This document shows positions 18,576 to 26,158 of a stretch of DNA of 45,118 nucleotides, piece after piece. Made by a program: the position numbers and the translations under genes. The notes below the pieces were generated by a model. That model searched no databases and was not told the origin of the DNA. It was given only the letters and a program-made list of their open reading frames with translations. The number at the start of each line of letters is the position of its first letter. The stretch's first letter is position 1. Source of the DNA: Bacillota bacterium (GTDB lineage Bacteria > Bacillota > Sulfobacillia > Sulfobacillales > JAIMBI01); the NCBI GenBank assembly GCA_021820465.1, contig JAKADP010000001.1:1-45118 (forward strand). Reading direction: 5' to 3'.

Positions 18576-19955
18576 CTACGGCCGCGCTGCTGGCGGATGG
18601 CGGCCCGGCGCGGCGCTGGGGTCGACCACTGTCGAGAACAAAGCCACACCAGCCAGCGAGGCCGCCGCCATCAGCCCAAACAGCCCCGAGAATCCATGCA
18701 CGACCATCGCCAGCGTCAGCACAACCGGCCCGATGGCTAGGCCGAGCGAGCGAAACACGGCCATCAGCCCCAGCGCTTGGCCTGCTTCGTGGCTGCCGTA
18801 CAGCCCCAGCCCCAGCCGGTTGAGGGGGGCGCCCATGGTGAGGGCGGTCCCAGCCCCCAGGGCCACCATGGCCCCGAAGAATCTGCCCACGGTCAGGGGC
18901 GGCCACGCCAGCAGCACGCCGCCCACGGCAGCCAGCAGGAGTCCGAGCATCAACACGCGCCGGGGTCCCACCCGGTCCACCATGATGCCGCCCACCCCGG
19001 CCAGCACGGCGCCTGTAAACGCCGCGGGCAGCAGCGCCAGCCCGGAGGACAGCACGGAGAAGCCCAGCGCCCGCTGAACCAGCGTGGGGACAAACACCGA
19101 CGCGGACAGGTCGAGCCCCACCAGCGCCGCGCCGGCGACCAGCGCCAAGCCCGACCAATTTGCCAGCGGGGTGAGATTCAAGAAGGGCACGGGCATGCGC
19201 CGCTGCCGCCCGACAAACACCGCCAGCAGCACCAGCGCGGCCGCCAATATTCCATAGCGCACCGGGCCCACGCTGGACAGCGTCAGCAGCGCGGCGGCCA
19301 GCAGGCCGGAGAACACCGCCCCGCCAACCCAGTCCGGCACCGCCCGGCCAGTGTGGATGGCTTCCGGCTCCTGCCCGCGGCGCACCATCCGCCACACGAT
19401 CGCCGCGAGCGGCACATTGATGGCAAACACCCACGGCCAGGAGAGATACTGGCCGATGGCCCCCCCGACCACCGGCCCGATGATGCTGGCTGCGCCAAAC
19501 ACGGCGCCGAACATGCCAAGCGCGAGCCCCCGGCGATTCTCCGGAAATTGCTTCATCCCTTCGGCCTGGGCGTTGGGGTAGACGGCGCCGGCCCCGGCCC
19601 CCTGAATCATCCGGGCCACCAAAAACATGGGAAGCGACGTCGACAGGGCCGCCAGCAGCGAAGCGACGCCGAACGCCACGATGCCATACGCCAACACGCG
19701 GCGGTGGCCCAGCCGATCGCCCAACCCACCGGCCAGCACGGTGGAGGCCACATACGCCACCGTATAGACGGTGACCGTCCAGGCCGTCCACTGAAGTGTC
19801 GTGTGAAACGCGTGCTCCAGCAGCGGGAAGATGGGGCCCAAGACGCTGGTGTCCAACGCCCCAATAAAGACCCCCAGCATATAGGCCGACAAGCGGTTCC
19901 AGTTGAGATGGAGAGGTTCCCGCGTGCGGCCACCGCCTCGGGCTCGCGGCCTCAC
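18576..19955 (-). CDS. MFS transporter, drug:H+ antiporter-like (DHA2 type)
   Basis: Integral membrane transporter of 459 residues with roughly 12-14 hydrophobic segments. The first helix carries FIGALDTSVLGPIFPLL (motif D1-like) and the loop between helices 2 and 3 carries GGLGDRLGHRRVL (MFS motif A); VGGAIGQYLSWPWVFAINVP fits the antiporter motif C/helix 5-6 region of DHA2 proteins, and a second GGIMVDRVGPRRVL marks the half-repeat. Substrate unknown; export of a small molecule is the family norm. The GTG at 19955 overlaps the ctaA stop (GTGA), so it is the last gene of a DUF420-ctaA-MFS operon, an odd companion for heme A synthesis. Confidence 0.88.
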   Translation of the reverse strand: MRPRARGGGRTREPLHLNWNRLSAYMLGVFIGALDTSVLGPIFPLLEHAFHTTLQWTAWTVTVYTVAYVASTVLAGGLGDRLGHRRVLAYGIVAFGVASLLAALSTSLPMFLVARMIQGAGAGAVYPNAQAEGMKQFPENRRGLALGMFGAVFGAASIIGPVVGGAIGQYLSWPWVFAINVPLAAIVWRMVRRGQEPEAIHTGRAVPDWVGGAVFSGLLAAALLTLSSVGPVRYGILAAALVLLAVFVGRQRRMPVPFLNLTPLANWSGLALVAGAALVGLDLSASVFVPTLVQRALGFSVLSSGLALLPAAFTGAVLAGVGGIMVDRVGPRRVLMLGLLLAAVGGVLLAWPPLTVGRFFGAMVALGAGTALTMGAPLNRLGLGLYGSHEAGQALGLMAVFRSLGLAIGPVVLTLAMVVHGFSGLFGLMAAASLAGVALFSTVVDPSAAPGRHPPAARP

Positions 19956-20911
19956 AGGGCTGCTCCCGGTGCCCCGACCTCACGCGGGTGGCTGGGCAGC
20001 GTCTGCACGGCCAGATAGGCCAAGTCGAAGAACAAGAGGGTGACCAGACCCACATGCAGCATCTCGGCGTTCACCGACAGATGGGACAGGATCAAGTAGG
20101 CCCCGCTGGCGATTTGGAGCGCCACCAGCCCCAGCGCCACCTGCGCGCCCCGCCACAGGTCGGGCCGCGCCTGCCGCTGCCGCCGGGCCGCCCACCACAG
20201 CCCTGCCACCATCAGTCCATCGGCTAGCGCCCCCAGGCGGTGGGCAAAAATCAACGCCTCAAGCCCATGAAACCCGGGCCACAGCTGGCCATTGCACAGG
20301 GGCCAGCCCTGGCACGCCTCTCCGGCTCCGCGATGCGCGACGTAGGTGCCCCAATAAATCAGCACCAGCGTGTACAGGAGCACCAGCCAGATGTAGCGCG
20401 CCATCGACGGGGTGAGGCCACGCTGCCGGAATTCCCAGCCTGTGTGGGGGCGCTCGCGCTGGCGCAGGACGGCATCCAGCAGCCCCAGGCCCGCAAACGC
20501 GAGCAGCGCAAATCCAAAGTGGCTGGCCAACAGGGCGGCCGACTCCGGAGCAAAGATGGCCGCCGCCCCAAGCGCCGCCTGCACCACCACAAACAGCACG
20601 CAGATCGCGGCGAACAGCCGCACTTCCAAGGGGTGCCGATATCGCCGCCATGCCCAAATCGCCACCACCACGACGAGCGTGCCAACCACCCCGGTGATGG
20701 CGCGATGCCAGTATTCCACTTCGGAGCGCAACCCCGGTCCGGGCGTCACGCCGCCGTTGCACAGGGGCCATTCAATGCCGCAGCCGTCGGCCGAAAACGT
20801 AAAGGTGTCCAAAAATCCAATGAGAATCACCACGTAGAGTCCCACCGTGGCGGCGTCGGTCCACCGGCGCAGGGCCGTCAGCGAGCGACCGACCGTGGGC
20901 TGTCGGCTCAT
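19952..20911 (-). CDS. ctaA: Heme A synthase (CtaA/COX15)
   Basis: Membrane enzyme (319 aa, about eight helices) oxidising the C8 methyl of heme O to the formyl group of heme A for cytochrome aa3/caa3 oxidases. All four heme-ligand histidines are present: EYWHRAITG, LASHFGFALL, FAHRLGAL and AEMLHVG. The extracytoplasmic cysteine pairs of the Bacillus type are in CGIEWPLCNG (first half) and CQGWPLCNG (second half), marking the internal duplication. The ATG at 20911 overlaps the DUF420 stop (ATGA). ctaB (heme O synthase), often adjacent, is not in the window. It shows that the organism makes an a-type heme oxidase. Confidence 0.95.
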   Translation of the reverse strand: MSRQPTVGRSLTALRRWTDAATVGLYVVILIGFLDTFTFSADGCGIEWPLCNGGVTPGPGLRSEVEYWHRAITGVVGTLVVVVAIWAWRRYRHPLEVRLFAAICVLFVVVQAALGAAAIFAPESAALLASHFGFALLAFAGLGLLDAVLRQRERPHTGWEFRQRGLTPSMARYIWLVLLYTLVLIYWGTYVAHRGAGEACQGWPLCNGQLWPGFHGLEALIFAHRLGALADGLMVAGLWWAARRQRQARPDLWRGAQVALGLVALQIASGAYLILSHLSVNAEMLHVGLVTLLFFDLAYLAVQTLPSHPREVGAPGAAL

Positions 20912-21375
20912 ATCCCAAACACCTTGAGCAGGTTGATCGTCGTAGGTCCTGGCGGAAAAACCAGGTACAGCAGGCTGAACACCCCAAGCCCCGACACCAC
21001 CGTCACAAACCACGCCGCGGCGGTCCACGGGGCGATCCGCCGGTGCGATCGGTAGTGCCGCGCCAGCGCCCGCCGGAGCGTGATGATGCCCATGATGGCC
21101 GCGCCGGTCGCAAACAGCGTCTGCGTCTGCAAAAATACTTGGTACGCGGTCGTCAGATGCGCCGGGCCGCCGAAGGCGGTATCCCCGTAGAACACGGTTT
21201 TCGTCAAATACGATAGGAAAAATCCGAGAGCCAGCCCTGAGGCGGTCAGCATAGCCGCGCGGTGGGCCCGCACGCGGTGGCGGCGGATCAGAATCCACCC
21301 GGTGGCGACCGCGAGACCGCTCGACAGCATGAACGCCTCGTTGAGATAAGCCAGCCACTCCCCCGGAGATGACAC
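20908..21375 (-). CDS. DUF420 family membrane protein
   Basis: A 155-residue membrane protein with four or five hydrophobic segments, found widely next to cytochrome oxidase assembly genes; the Bacillus-group relative CtaM is needed for a functional oxidase. Family features include a short N-terminal LNEAFMLSSGLAVATGW helix, RAHRAAML before helix 2 and RSHRRIAPWTAAAW before the last helices. Two positions where I would expect conserved His in helices 2 and 3 appear to be Thr and Gln, so the copy looks divergent; this is from memory. GTG at 21375 has GAGGG seven bases upstream. First gene of the ctaA operon, supporting a role in oxidase maturation. Confidence 0.8.
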   Translation of the reverse strand: MSSPGEWLAYLNEAFMLSSGLAVATGWILIRRHRVRAHRAAMLTASGLALGFFLSYLTKTVFYGDTAFGGPAHLTTAYQVFLQTQTLFATGAAIMGIITLRRALARHYRSHRRIAPWTAAAWFVTVVSGLGVFSLLYLVFPPGPTTINLLKVFGI

Positions 21376-21433
21376 CCCATCACCCTCTTTGGCCCTCTTC
21401 GGCCTCCCGTACGGCTCTGGCGCCGCCGGACCC

Positions 21434-21463
21434 ATTATAGAGAGTGCTCTCTAACAAAGTCGA
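21434..21463 (-). promoter_or_regulatory. Sigma-A promoter with palindromic operator for DUF420-ctaA-MFS
   Basis: Minus strand TCGACT (21463-21458), an 18-base spacer and a perfect TATAAT (21439-21434). The spacer holds a 16-bp inverted repeat, TAGAGAG-CA-CTCTCTA (21438-21453), which overlaps the first bases of the -10. A dimeric repressor bound here would block RNA polymerase; TetR- and GntR-type operators look like this. No candidate regulator gene is adjacent. From here to 21648 I see no further element. Confidence 0.65.
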
Positions 21464-21648
21464 TTTGCCACCCAGGGACCCCCGCGCCACCACGGCCCGG
21501 CGCCAGGACGCCCGAGCCTTGGTCTGTCGGGGCTCCTGGCCGGCGGTAGGGAGGTGTGGCCTTGTGCCCGGCCCTGGGGAAAGAGGGACCCTCGGTTGGG
21601 ATCTTTGGGTCGTTCGGCCTCGGACAACCGGGCCACCGGGCCCAAGGC

Positions 21649-22935
21649 TCACCGCCCCCCAGCGGGGGGCAGCATCCACTCCGCGTAGCAGCCGTAGCCC
21701 CAACTGGGCCGACTCACCAGGACGTGAGTCACGGCCCCCACCACGCGCCCGTCCTGCAGGATGGGGCTGCCGCTCATGCCCTGGACGACCCCCCCAGTCA
21801 GGCGCAGCAGCCGGGGGTCGGTCACCCGAAACAGCAAGCCCTTGGTGGCCGCGTGGCTCTGCGGATAGGCCCGCTCAATCCAGATGCGATACGCCTCCGG
21901 GCGATTGCCCGACACCACCGTCAAAATCCGCGCGGGGCCCGGGTGAACCTGGTCCGGCACCGCGAGCGGCATCGTGCGCGTCGGGCCCACGGCCGGCGGC
22001 CGGATCAGGCGGCCCGTCAGGCCAAACAGGCCATTGGACGCCACCGTGCCATCCACCAGCTCCGGGCCAGCCAGCACGCCCACCTTCTGACCCGCCCGGT
22101 TCGGCTGTCCGGGCACCACCCCCACCACGGTGGCCGCCATGACCCGCCCCGACGCGATGCCAACCGGACGGCGCGTCAGGCCATCGCTGATCGAGTGGCC
22201 CAGGGCGGCGAAGGCTCCCGTGCGGGGGCTCCAGAACGTGAGCGTGCCGACGCCGGACGTGTGATCCTGCACCGTGACCCCCACCTGGTAGCGATGCGCC
22301 GCCGGATTATAGAGGGGATGCACCACCCGCACCAGCGTCTGGCGTGCGCCCTGGTCGGTCAGGGTGATGGCACGCCCCAACCGGCCGGCCACCTGGGCCG
22401 CGTGCGTCAGAACCGCACCGCTGGCCGCTGGCTGCCCGTTGACCGCCAGGATCACATCCCCCACCTCCACACCGGCCGCTTCAGCCGGGTCCACGCTCCC
22501 GTGGGGGCTGGGGAGCGGCCGGTAGCCCGTGACCATCAGGCCCTGGGTGCGCACTAGCACCCCAATGGACTGCCCCCCCGGCACCACGCGCTGGGGCGGC
22601 ACCACGCGCACGGGCACCCATTTGAACGGCAGCCAACCGAACCACTTGAGCTGAACGCCGTAGTGCCCCACGTGCTGTGCCGAGACGGCGAGCCCGTGGC
22701 CCGCGTGCCGGACCGACAAGCCTGGGCCCGCCTCCACGGCTACCGGAAGCCAGCGGGCCCACGGCACCACCACGCGATCGGCCACCGGCACCTCCAGGCG
22801 GCTTGGCAGCGTGGCCACATCCCGCACGGGCCCGGATGCCGCCAGCGCCACAAAGCCTGCCGACAGCGCCACGCCGGCCGCCGCCCGCCGGGCGCGGCGC
22901 CAAGCACCGTGGAGACCGTCCTGTTCGTTGGCCAT
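21649..22935 (-). CDS. spoIVB: SpoIVB peptidase
   Basis: Forespore-secreted serine peptidase (428 aa, S55 family) that cleaves SpoIVFA and so triggers sigma-K activation in the mother cell. One N-terminal membrane segment (about 15-35) precedes a PDZ domain (about 115-200, SIGVLVRTQGLMVTGY to AEAAGVEVGDVILAVNGQP). The catalytic domain shows the family His in FAALGHSISD, the Asp in VTDPRLL and the Ser in GMSGSPI near residue 388, followed by VGAVTHVLV. The ATG at 22935 has GGAGG six bases upstream. In Bacillus it lies between recN and spo0A; here a divergent-PAP2 gene precedes and the ctaA block follows. Confidence 0.97.
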   Translation of the reverse strand: MANEQDGLHGAWRRARRAAAGVALSAGFVALAASGPVRDVATLPSRLEVPVADRVVVPWARWLPVAVEAGPGLSVRHAGHGLAVSAQHVGHYGVQLKWFGWLPFKWVPVRVVPPQRVVPGGQSIGVLVRTQGLMVTGYRPLPSPHGSVDPAEAAGVEVGDVILAVNGQPAASGAVLTHAAQVAGRLGRAITLTDQGARQTLVRVVHPLYNPAAHRYQVGVTVQDHTSGVGTLTFWSPRTGAFAALGHSISDGLTRRPVGIASGRVMAATVVGVVPGQPNRAGQKVGVLAGPELVDGTVASNGLFGLTGRLIRPPAVGPTRTMPLAVPDQVHPGPARILTVVSGNRPEAYRIWIERAYPQSHAATKGLLFRVTDPRLLRLTGGVVQGMSGSPILQDGRVVGAVTHVLVSRPSWGYGCYAEWMLPPAGGR

Positions 22936-23042
22936 CGTGCACCTCCCCGCGCAGCGCTGTTGCTGTCTTGCTGCTTAACGTGCCTTGCCGGCCGGCGAAG
23001 TTGCCCGGCAAACTTGACACGGATTGGCGGCCGTGCCGATCA

Positions 23043-23068
23043 CAAAACCCGGGGTTGATGCCCCGGGT
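23043..23068 (-). terminator. Terminator before spoIVB
   Basis: Minus strand: ACCCGGGG, loop CATCAA, CCCCGGGT, then TTTTGTG. This intrinsic terminator about 130 bases after the divergent-PAP2 gene ends the long accC-recN transcript and leaves spoIVB to its own promoter in 22936-23042, where I found no convincing sigma-G or sigma-F match. Confidence 0.8.
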
Positions 23069-23074
23069 CGGATT

Positions 23075-23197
23075 GCGGTCGCTATGCAAAATCCTGCTGC
23101 CGATCCTCCCAGCGTTTCACCAATCGAGGTGGCTGGTCCGAGCGGCGTGCGCACACGCCATCAGGAAAACATGCCGTCACCCACGCGGTCGCAATGC
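23075..23197. repeat. Pair of near-identical 13-base direct repeats
   Basis: GCGGTCGCTATGC at 23075-23087 and GCGGTCGCAATGC at 23185-23197 differ by one base and lie 110 bases apart, the second abutting the stop of the divergent-PAP2 gene, the first next to the terminator. The interval also has a small GGCGTG/CACGCC hairpin near 23143-23158. No function assigned. Confidence 0.35.
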
Positions 23198-23198
23198 A

Positions 23199-23648
23199 TC
23201 AGTAAAGCACCGCCACGACCGCTACACCCCAAGCCACGCCAGCCAGCACTTCCCACAGCGTGTGGCCCACCAGCTCGGGCAGGTGTTCGGGGTGTTGGCT
23301 CGCCAACACGCCTTCGCGCTGGAGGCGATTGAGAAATTGGCCCTGGTGGCCCACGACGTGCCGGATGCCCATCGCATCGTACAGCACGATCAATGCAAAC
23401 ACGGCCGCAATGGCAAACAGCCCGGAGTCAAACCCGTGCTGGTAGCCCAACCCGGTCGCGAGGGCGGTCACCATGGCCGAGTGCGAACTGGGCAGGCCCC
23501 CCGCACCCCAGGCGCGACTCCAGTCCCAGCGCCCGGTGCTGCCCAGGTGGGTTAGGACTTTCAGCAGCTGCGCGGACAGCGATGCGCCCACCGCCAACAC
23601 CAAGACGCGGTTTTCCTGCAGCAGCGCATGCGCCAGTTGACTAATCAG
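23199..23648 (-). CDS. Divergent PAP2 family membrane protein (YuiD/DUF212)
   Basis: A membrane protein of about 149 residues related to PAP2 phosphatases. It shows the family pattern VLAVGASLSAQLLKVLTH, GGLPSSHSAMVTALATGLG (the PSSH phosphatase-like motif), FALIVLYDAMGIRHVVGHQGQFLN and LPELVGHTLWEVLAGVAWG. Substrate unknown. No ATG, GTG or TTG begins the protein at the expected point: the first in-frame codon after a good ribosome site (GGGAGG) is CTG at 23648, overlapping the recN stop. A TTG inside the first helix is the alternative and would truncate it. Insertion between recN and spoIVB is unlike the Bacillus order. Confidence 0.85.
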   Translation of the reverse strand: MISQLAHALLQENRVLVLAVGASLSAQLLKVLTHLGSTGRWDWSRAWGAGGLPSSHSAMVTALATGLGYQHGFDSGLFAIAAVFALIVLYDAMGIRHVVGHQGQFLNRLQREGVLASQHPEHLPELVGHTLWEVLAGVAWGVAVVAVLY

Positions 23649-25293
23649 CCGAGCCGCCTCCCGTCGCCGCCAGCAAGTCCTCGGCGTGGCGAAGCGCCAC
23701 CGGGGTGATCGACCCACTCAGCATCCGCGCAACTTCCGCCACCCGATCCGCCGGCGCCAACGGCACCAGCGTCGATCCGGCCTCGTCGTCGCGGTGCTTG
23801 ACGATGCGCCAGTGGCGCTCCGCACGGGCCGCCACCACCGCCTGATGGCTCACCACGAGGAGCTGCTGGCGCCGCCCCAGCTCCTGCAGCACGGACGCCA
23901 CCCGCTGCGCCGCATGGCCACCCAATCCCTGGTCCACCTCATCAAACACGAGCGGGCCGCTGGTGCGGCGCACCAAATTGAGCGCCAGGAGCAGGCGCGC
24001 GCGCTCCCCCCCAGAGGCCACCCGATGAACTGGTCGGGGCTCGTGGCCCGCGTTGGCCGAAAACCGCCACGTCACCGTGTCAGCCCCGTGGGGGCCCGGC
24101 GGCCCCGGCTCCACCTCGATGGTGAACACGGCATCTGGCAGGTCCAATTCGGGCAGCACCGCACCCACGCGGGCGGCGGCCTCGGCCGCCGCCTGGCGTC
24201 GGGCCGCCGTCACCCGCTCGGCAGCGGCCCGGTAGCGCTGCTCCGCCTCCGCAATTTGCGCGTCCAGGCGAGACAGCCGAAACGCCGCGTCCTCCACGGC
24301 CTCCAGCAGCCGCCGGCGGTCCGCTAAAATGGCCAGCAGGCCTTCCAAGTCCGTGTCGTAGCGCCGGCGGGCCCGAGCCAGCCGGTCGAGCCGCTCCACC
24401 CACGCCGACACCTCGCCGGCATCCTGGTCCACGTCCGCCATGCGCTGGTACACCTCATGGCGCACCTCGCCCGCGGTGGCGGCCGCTTCGCCCACCAGGC
24501 CCAACGTGGATGCCGCGGCCGGGTCCCACTCGACGACACTCCCGAGCGCCCGCTCCGCGGCCGCTAAGCCGGCGACGGCCGCCTCGACATTGTCCAGAGC
24601 CGCTTGGTAGCCGGCCGCCACCTGCTGGGAGGCGTGCGCCCGCGCCACGCGCTCCGCCAGCCGCTCGTCGGCCGGCGGGTCGATCGCCAGCGCCGTGAGC
24701 ATTGCCACCTCGTCGCGCCACTCCTGAACCGCCGCCTCGTGCCCCGCCTGCTCCCGGAGTCCCTCGCGCTCCCGCGCGAGGGCGCTGGTGTCCCCCCACG
24801 CCCGCGCCACAGCCTCTAGGCTGGCAGCGTCCACGCCCGCATCCAGCCAGGTTCGGGCGTAGCCCACGTCCCCCATCTGCTGGTGCTCATGCTGGCCCGA
24901 TAGGTCCACCAGCCCCGACAGCGCCGCCCGCGCGGGGCCCAGCGGCACCACCTGCCCCTGCAGGCGAAACACCCCCCGGCCATCTCTTCCCCACTCGCGC
25001 TGAACCAGCAGGAGGTCGTCGGGCTCCACGCCCAGGGCCGCTAGGCCAGCCCATACAGGCTCTTCGGGCGCCACGGCGATGGCCACGCGCACCCGTGCGC
25101 GCGGGCCAAACGTCCCCACCTGGTCAGCCTGGACCCGCGATCCCAGCGCGGTATCCAGCGCACTCACCAGCAGGGACTTTCCCGCACCCGACTCCCCGGT
25201 CACGACGTTGAAGCCGGGCGTCATATCCAGCTCCGCCGTGCGGATGACGCCCACATTTTCAATGGCCAGCTGCTGAATCCACGTGGTGCCCAT
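23641..25293 (-). CDS. recN: DNA repair protein RecN
   Basis: SMC-like ATPase (550 aa) recruited to double-strand breaks early in recombinational repair. Walker A is GESGAGKSLLVSAL near residue 32 after IENVGVIRTAELDM. A long coiled-coil middle (about 150-370, rich in Ala/Glu/Arg) follows, then SGGERARLLLALNLV (ABC signature), PLVFDEVDQGLGG (Walker B) and VVSHQAVVAA. ATG 25293 has GAGGGG upstream; the 13-base gap to nadK suggests one transcript. In Bacillus the gene upstream is ahrC, which is absent here. Confidence 0.97.
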   Translation of the reverse strand: MGTTWIQQLAIENVGVIRTAELDMTPGFNVVTGESGAGKSLLVSALDTALGSRVQADQVGTFGPRARVRVAIAVAPEEPVWAGLAALGVEPDDLLLVQREWGRDGRGVFRLQGQVVPLGPARAALSGLVDLSGQHEHQQMGDVGYARTWLDAGVDAASLEAVARAWGDTSALAREREGLREQAGHEAAVQEWRDEVAMLTALAIDPPADERLAERVARAHASQQVAAGYQAALDNVEAAVAGLAAAERALGSVVEWDPAAASTLGLVGEAAATAGEVRHEVYQRMADVDQDAGEVSAWVERLDRLARARRRYDTDLEGLLAILADRRRLLEAVEDAAFRLSRLDAQIAEAEQRYRAAAERVTAARRQAAAEAAARVGAVLPELDLPDAVFTIEVEPGPPGPHGADTVTWRFSANAGHEPRPVHRVASGGERARLLLALNLVRRTSGPLVFDEVDQGLGGHAAQRVASVLQELGRRQQLLVVSHQAVVAARAERHWRIVKHRDDEAGSTLVPLAPADRVAEVARMLSGSITPVALRHAEDLLAATGGGSAD

Positions 25294-25306
25294 CACCCGC
25301 CACCCC

Positions 25307-26158
25307 TCATGACCGACCCTTCTGCCAGCCGCGCAGCACATGGTAAAAATTCCAGCCTGGCCGCCGGACGAGCGCTACGGGGCCGGAGGCTCGCTCCACG
25401 GCCACCTCGTCGGCATCCTCGAGCTGGAACCCCTCCTGGCCGTCGACCGTCAGCAGGGTATCACGGTGCTCAGCACGCACGCGAACCTGCACCGTGGATC
25501 CGTCCCCAATAACCACCGACCGGTCGAAGAAGCTGTGGGGGCAGATGGGAGTCAGCAGCACCACCCGAAGATTGGGGTTCACCACCGGGCCGCCCGCCGA
25601 CAGCGAATACGCCGTCGACCCGGTGGGCGTGGACAGGATGAGCCCGTCACCCCGATAGGTGGTCACGAAGGACCCATCCACGTAGGCCTCCAGGTCCACC
25701 AGGCGGGCGAAGGGCCCCTTGGTAACCACGACATCGTTGAGCGCCCGAAACCGCGCCACTTCCGCCCCGTGGCGGCGCACGACGGCCTGCAACATCATGC
25801 GCTCATCCAGGACATACCGGCCTTCCAAGAACTCCGCCAAGGCCGCGTACACGTCCGGCACCTCCACCTCCGTCAGGAATCCCAGGTGGCCCAGGTTGAC
25901 GCCCAACAGCGGCCGGCCGTGCGCAGACAGCTCCTTGGCCGCCCGCAGGAGCGTGCCGTCCCCGCCCAGCACCACGACGAACTCAACGGCCCGCCAGTCG
26001 GCCAGGGGCCGCACCGCCGACTCCAAGCCTGCCCACTCACCCAACTCCGGAGGACACCACACGGCGATGCCGCGTGCGGCCAGCCACCGTGACAAGTCGC
26101 GCGCCAGTCCCCGCACCTGCTCCTTTTCGGGATTGGGCCAGAGGCCCACGGCCCTCAT
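25307..26158 (-). CDS. nadK: NAD kinase
   Basis: Phosphorylates NAD to NADP in the cytoplasm, the sole source of NADP for biosynthesis. The 283-residue protein has the GGDGT motif in VVVLGGDGTLLRAA, GVNLGHLGFLTEV, LNDVVVTKGPFARLVDL and the NAD-site stretch GDGLILSTPTGSTAYSLSAGG. ATG 26158 overlaps the tlyA stop (ATGA). The placement between tlyA and recN is common in Clostridia and other Firmicutes lineages; in Bacillus the arginine repressor occupies this slot. Confidence 0.97.
   Translation of the reverse strand: MRAVGLWPNPEKEQVRGLARDLSRWLAARGIAVWCPPELGEWAGLESAVRPLADWRAVEFVVVLGGDGTLLRAAKELSAHGRPLLGVNLGHLGFLTEVEVPDVYAALAEFLEGRYVLDERMMLQAVVRRHGAEVARFRALNDVVVTKGPFARLVDLEAYVDGSFVTTYRGDGLILSTPTGSTAYSLSAGGPVVNPNLRVVLLTPICPHSFFDRSVVIGDGSTVQVRVRAEHRDTLLTVDGQEGFQLEDADEVAVERASGPVALVRRPGWNFYHVLRGWQKGRS

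Noticed and set aside
21655-21672. GC hairpin (CCCCCC/GGGGGG) at the end of spoIVB as a terminator
   Set aside because: It lies within the last codons of spoIVB and is not followed by a T-run.
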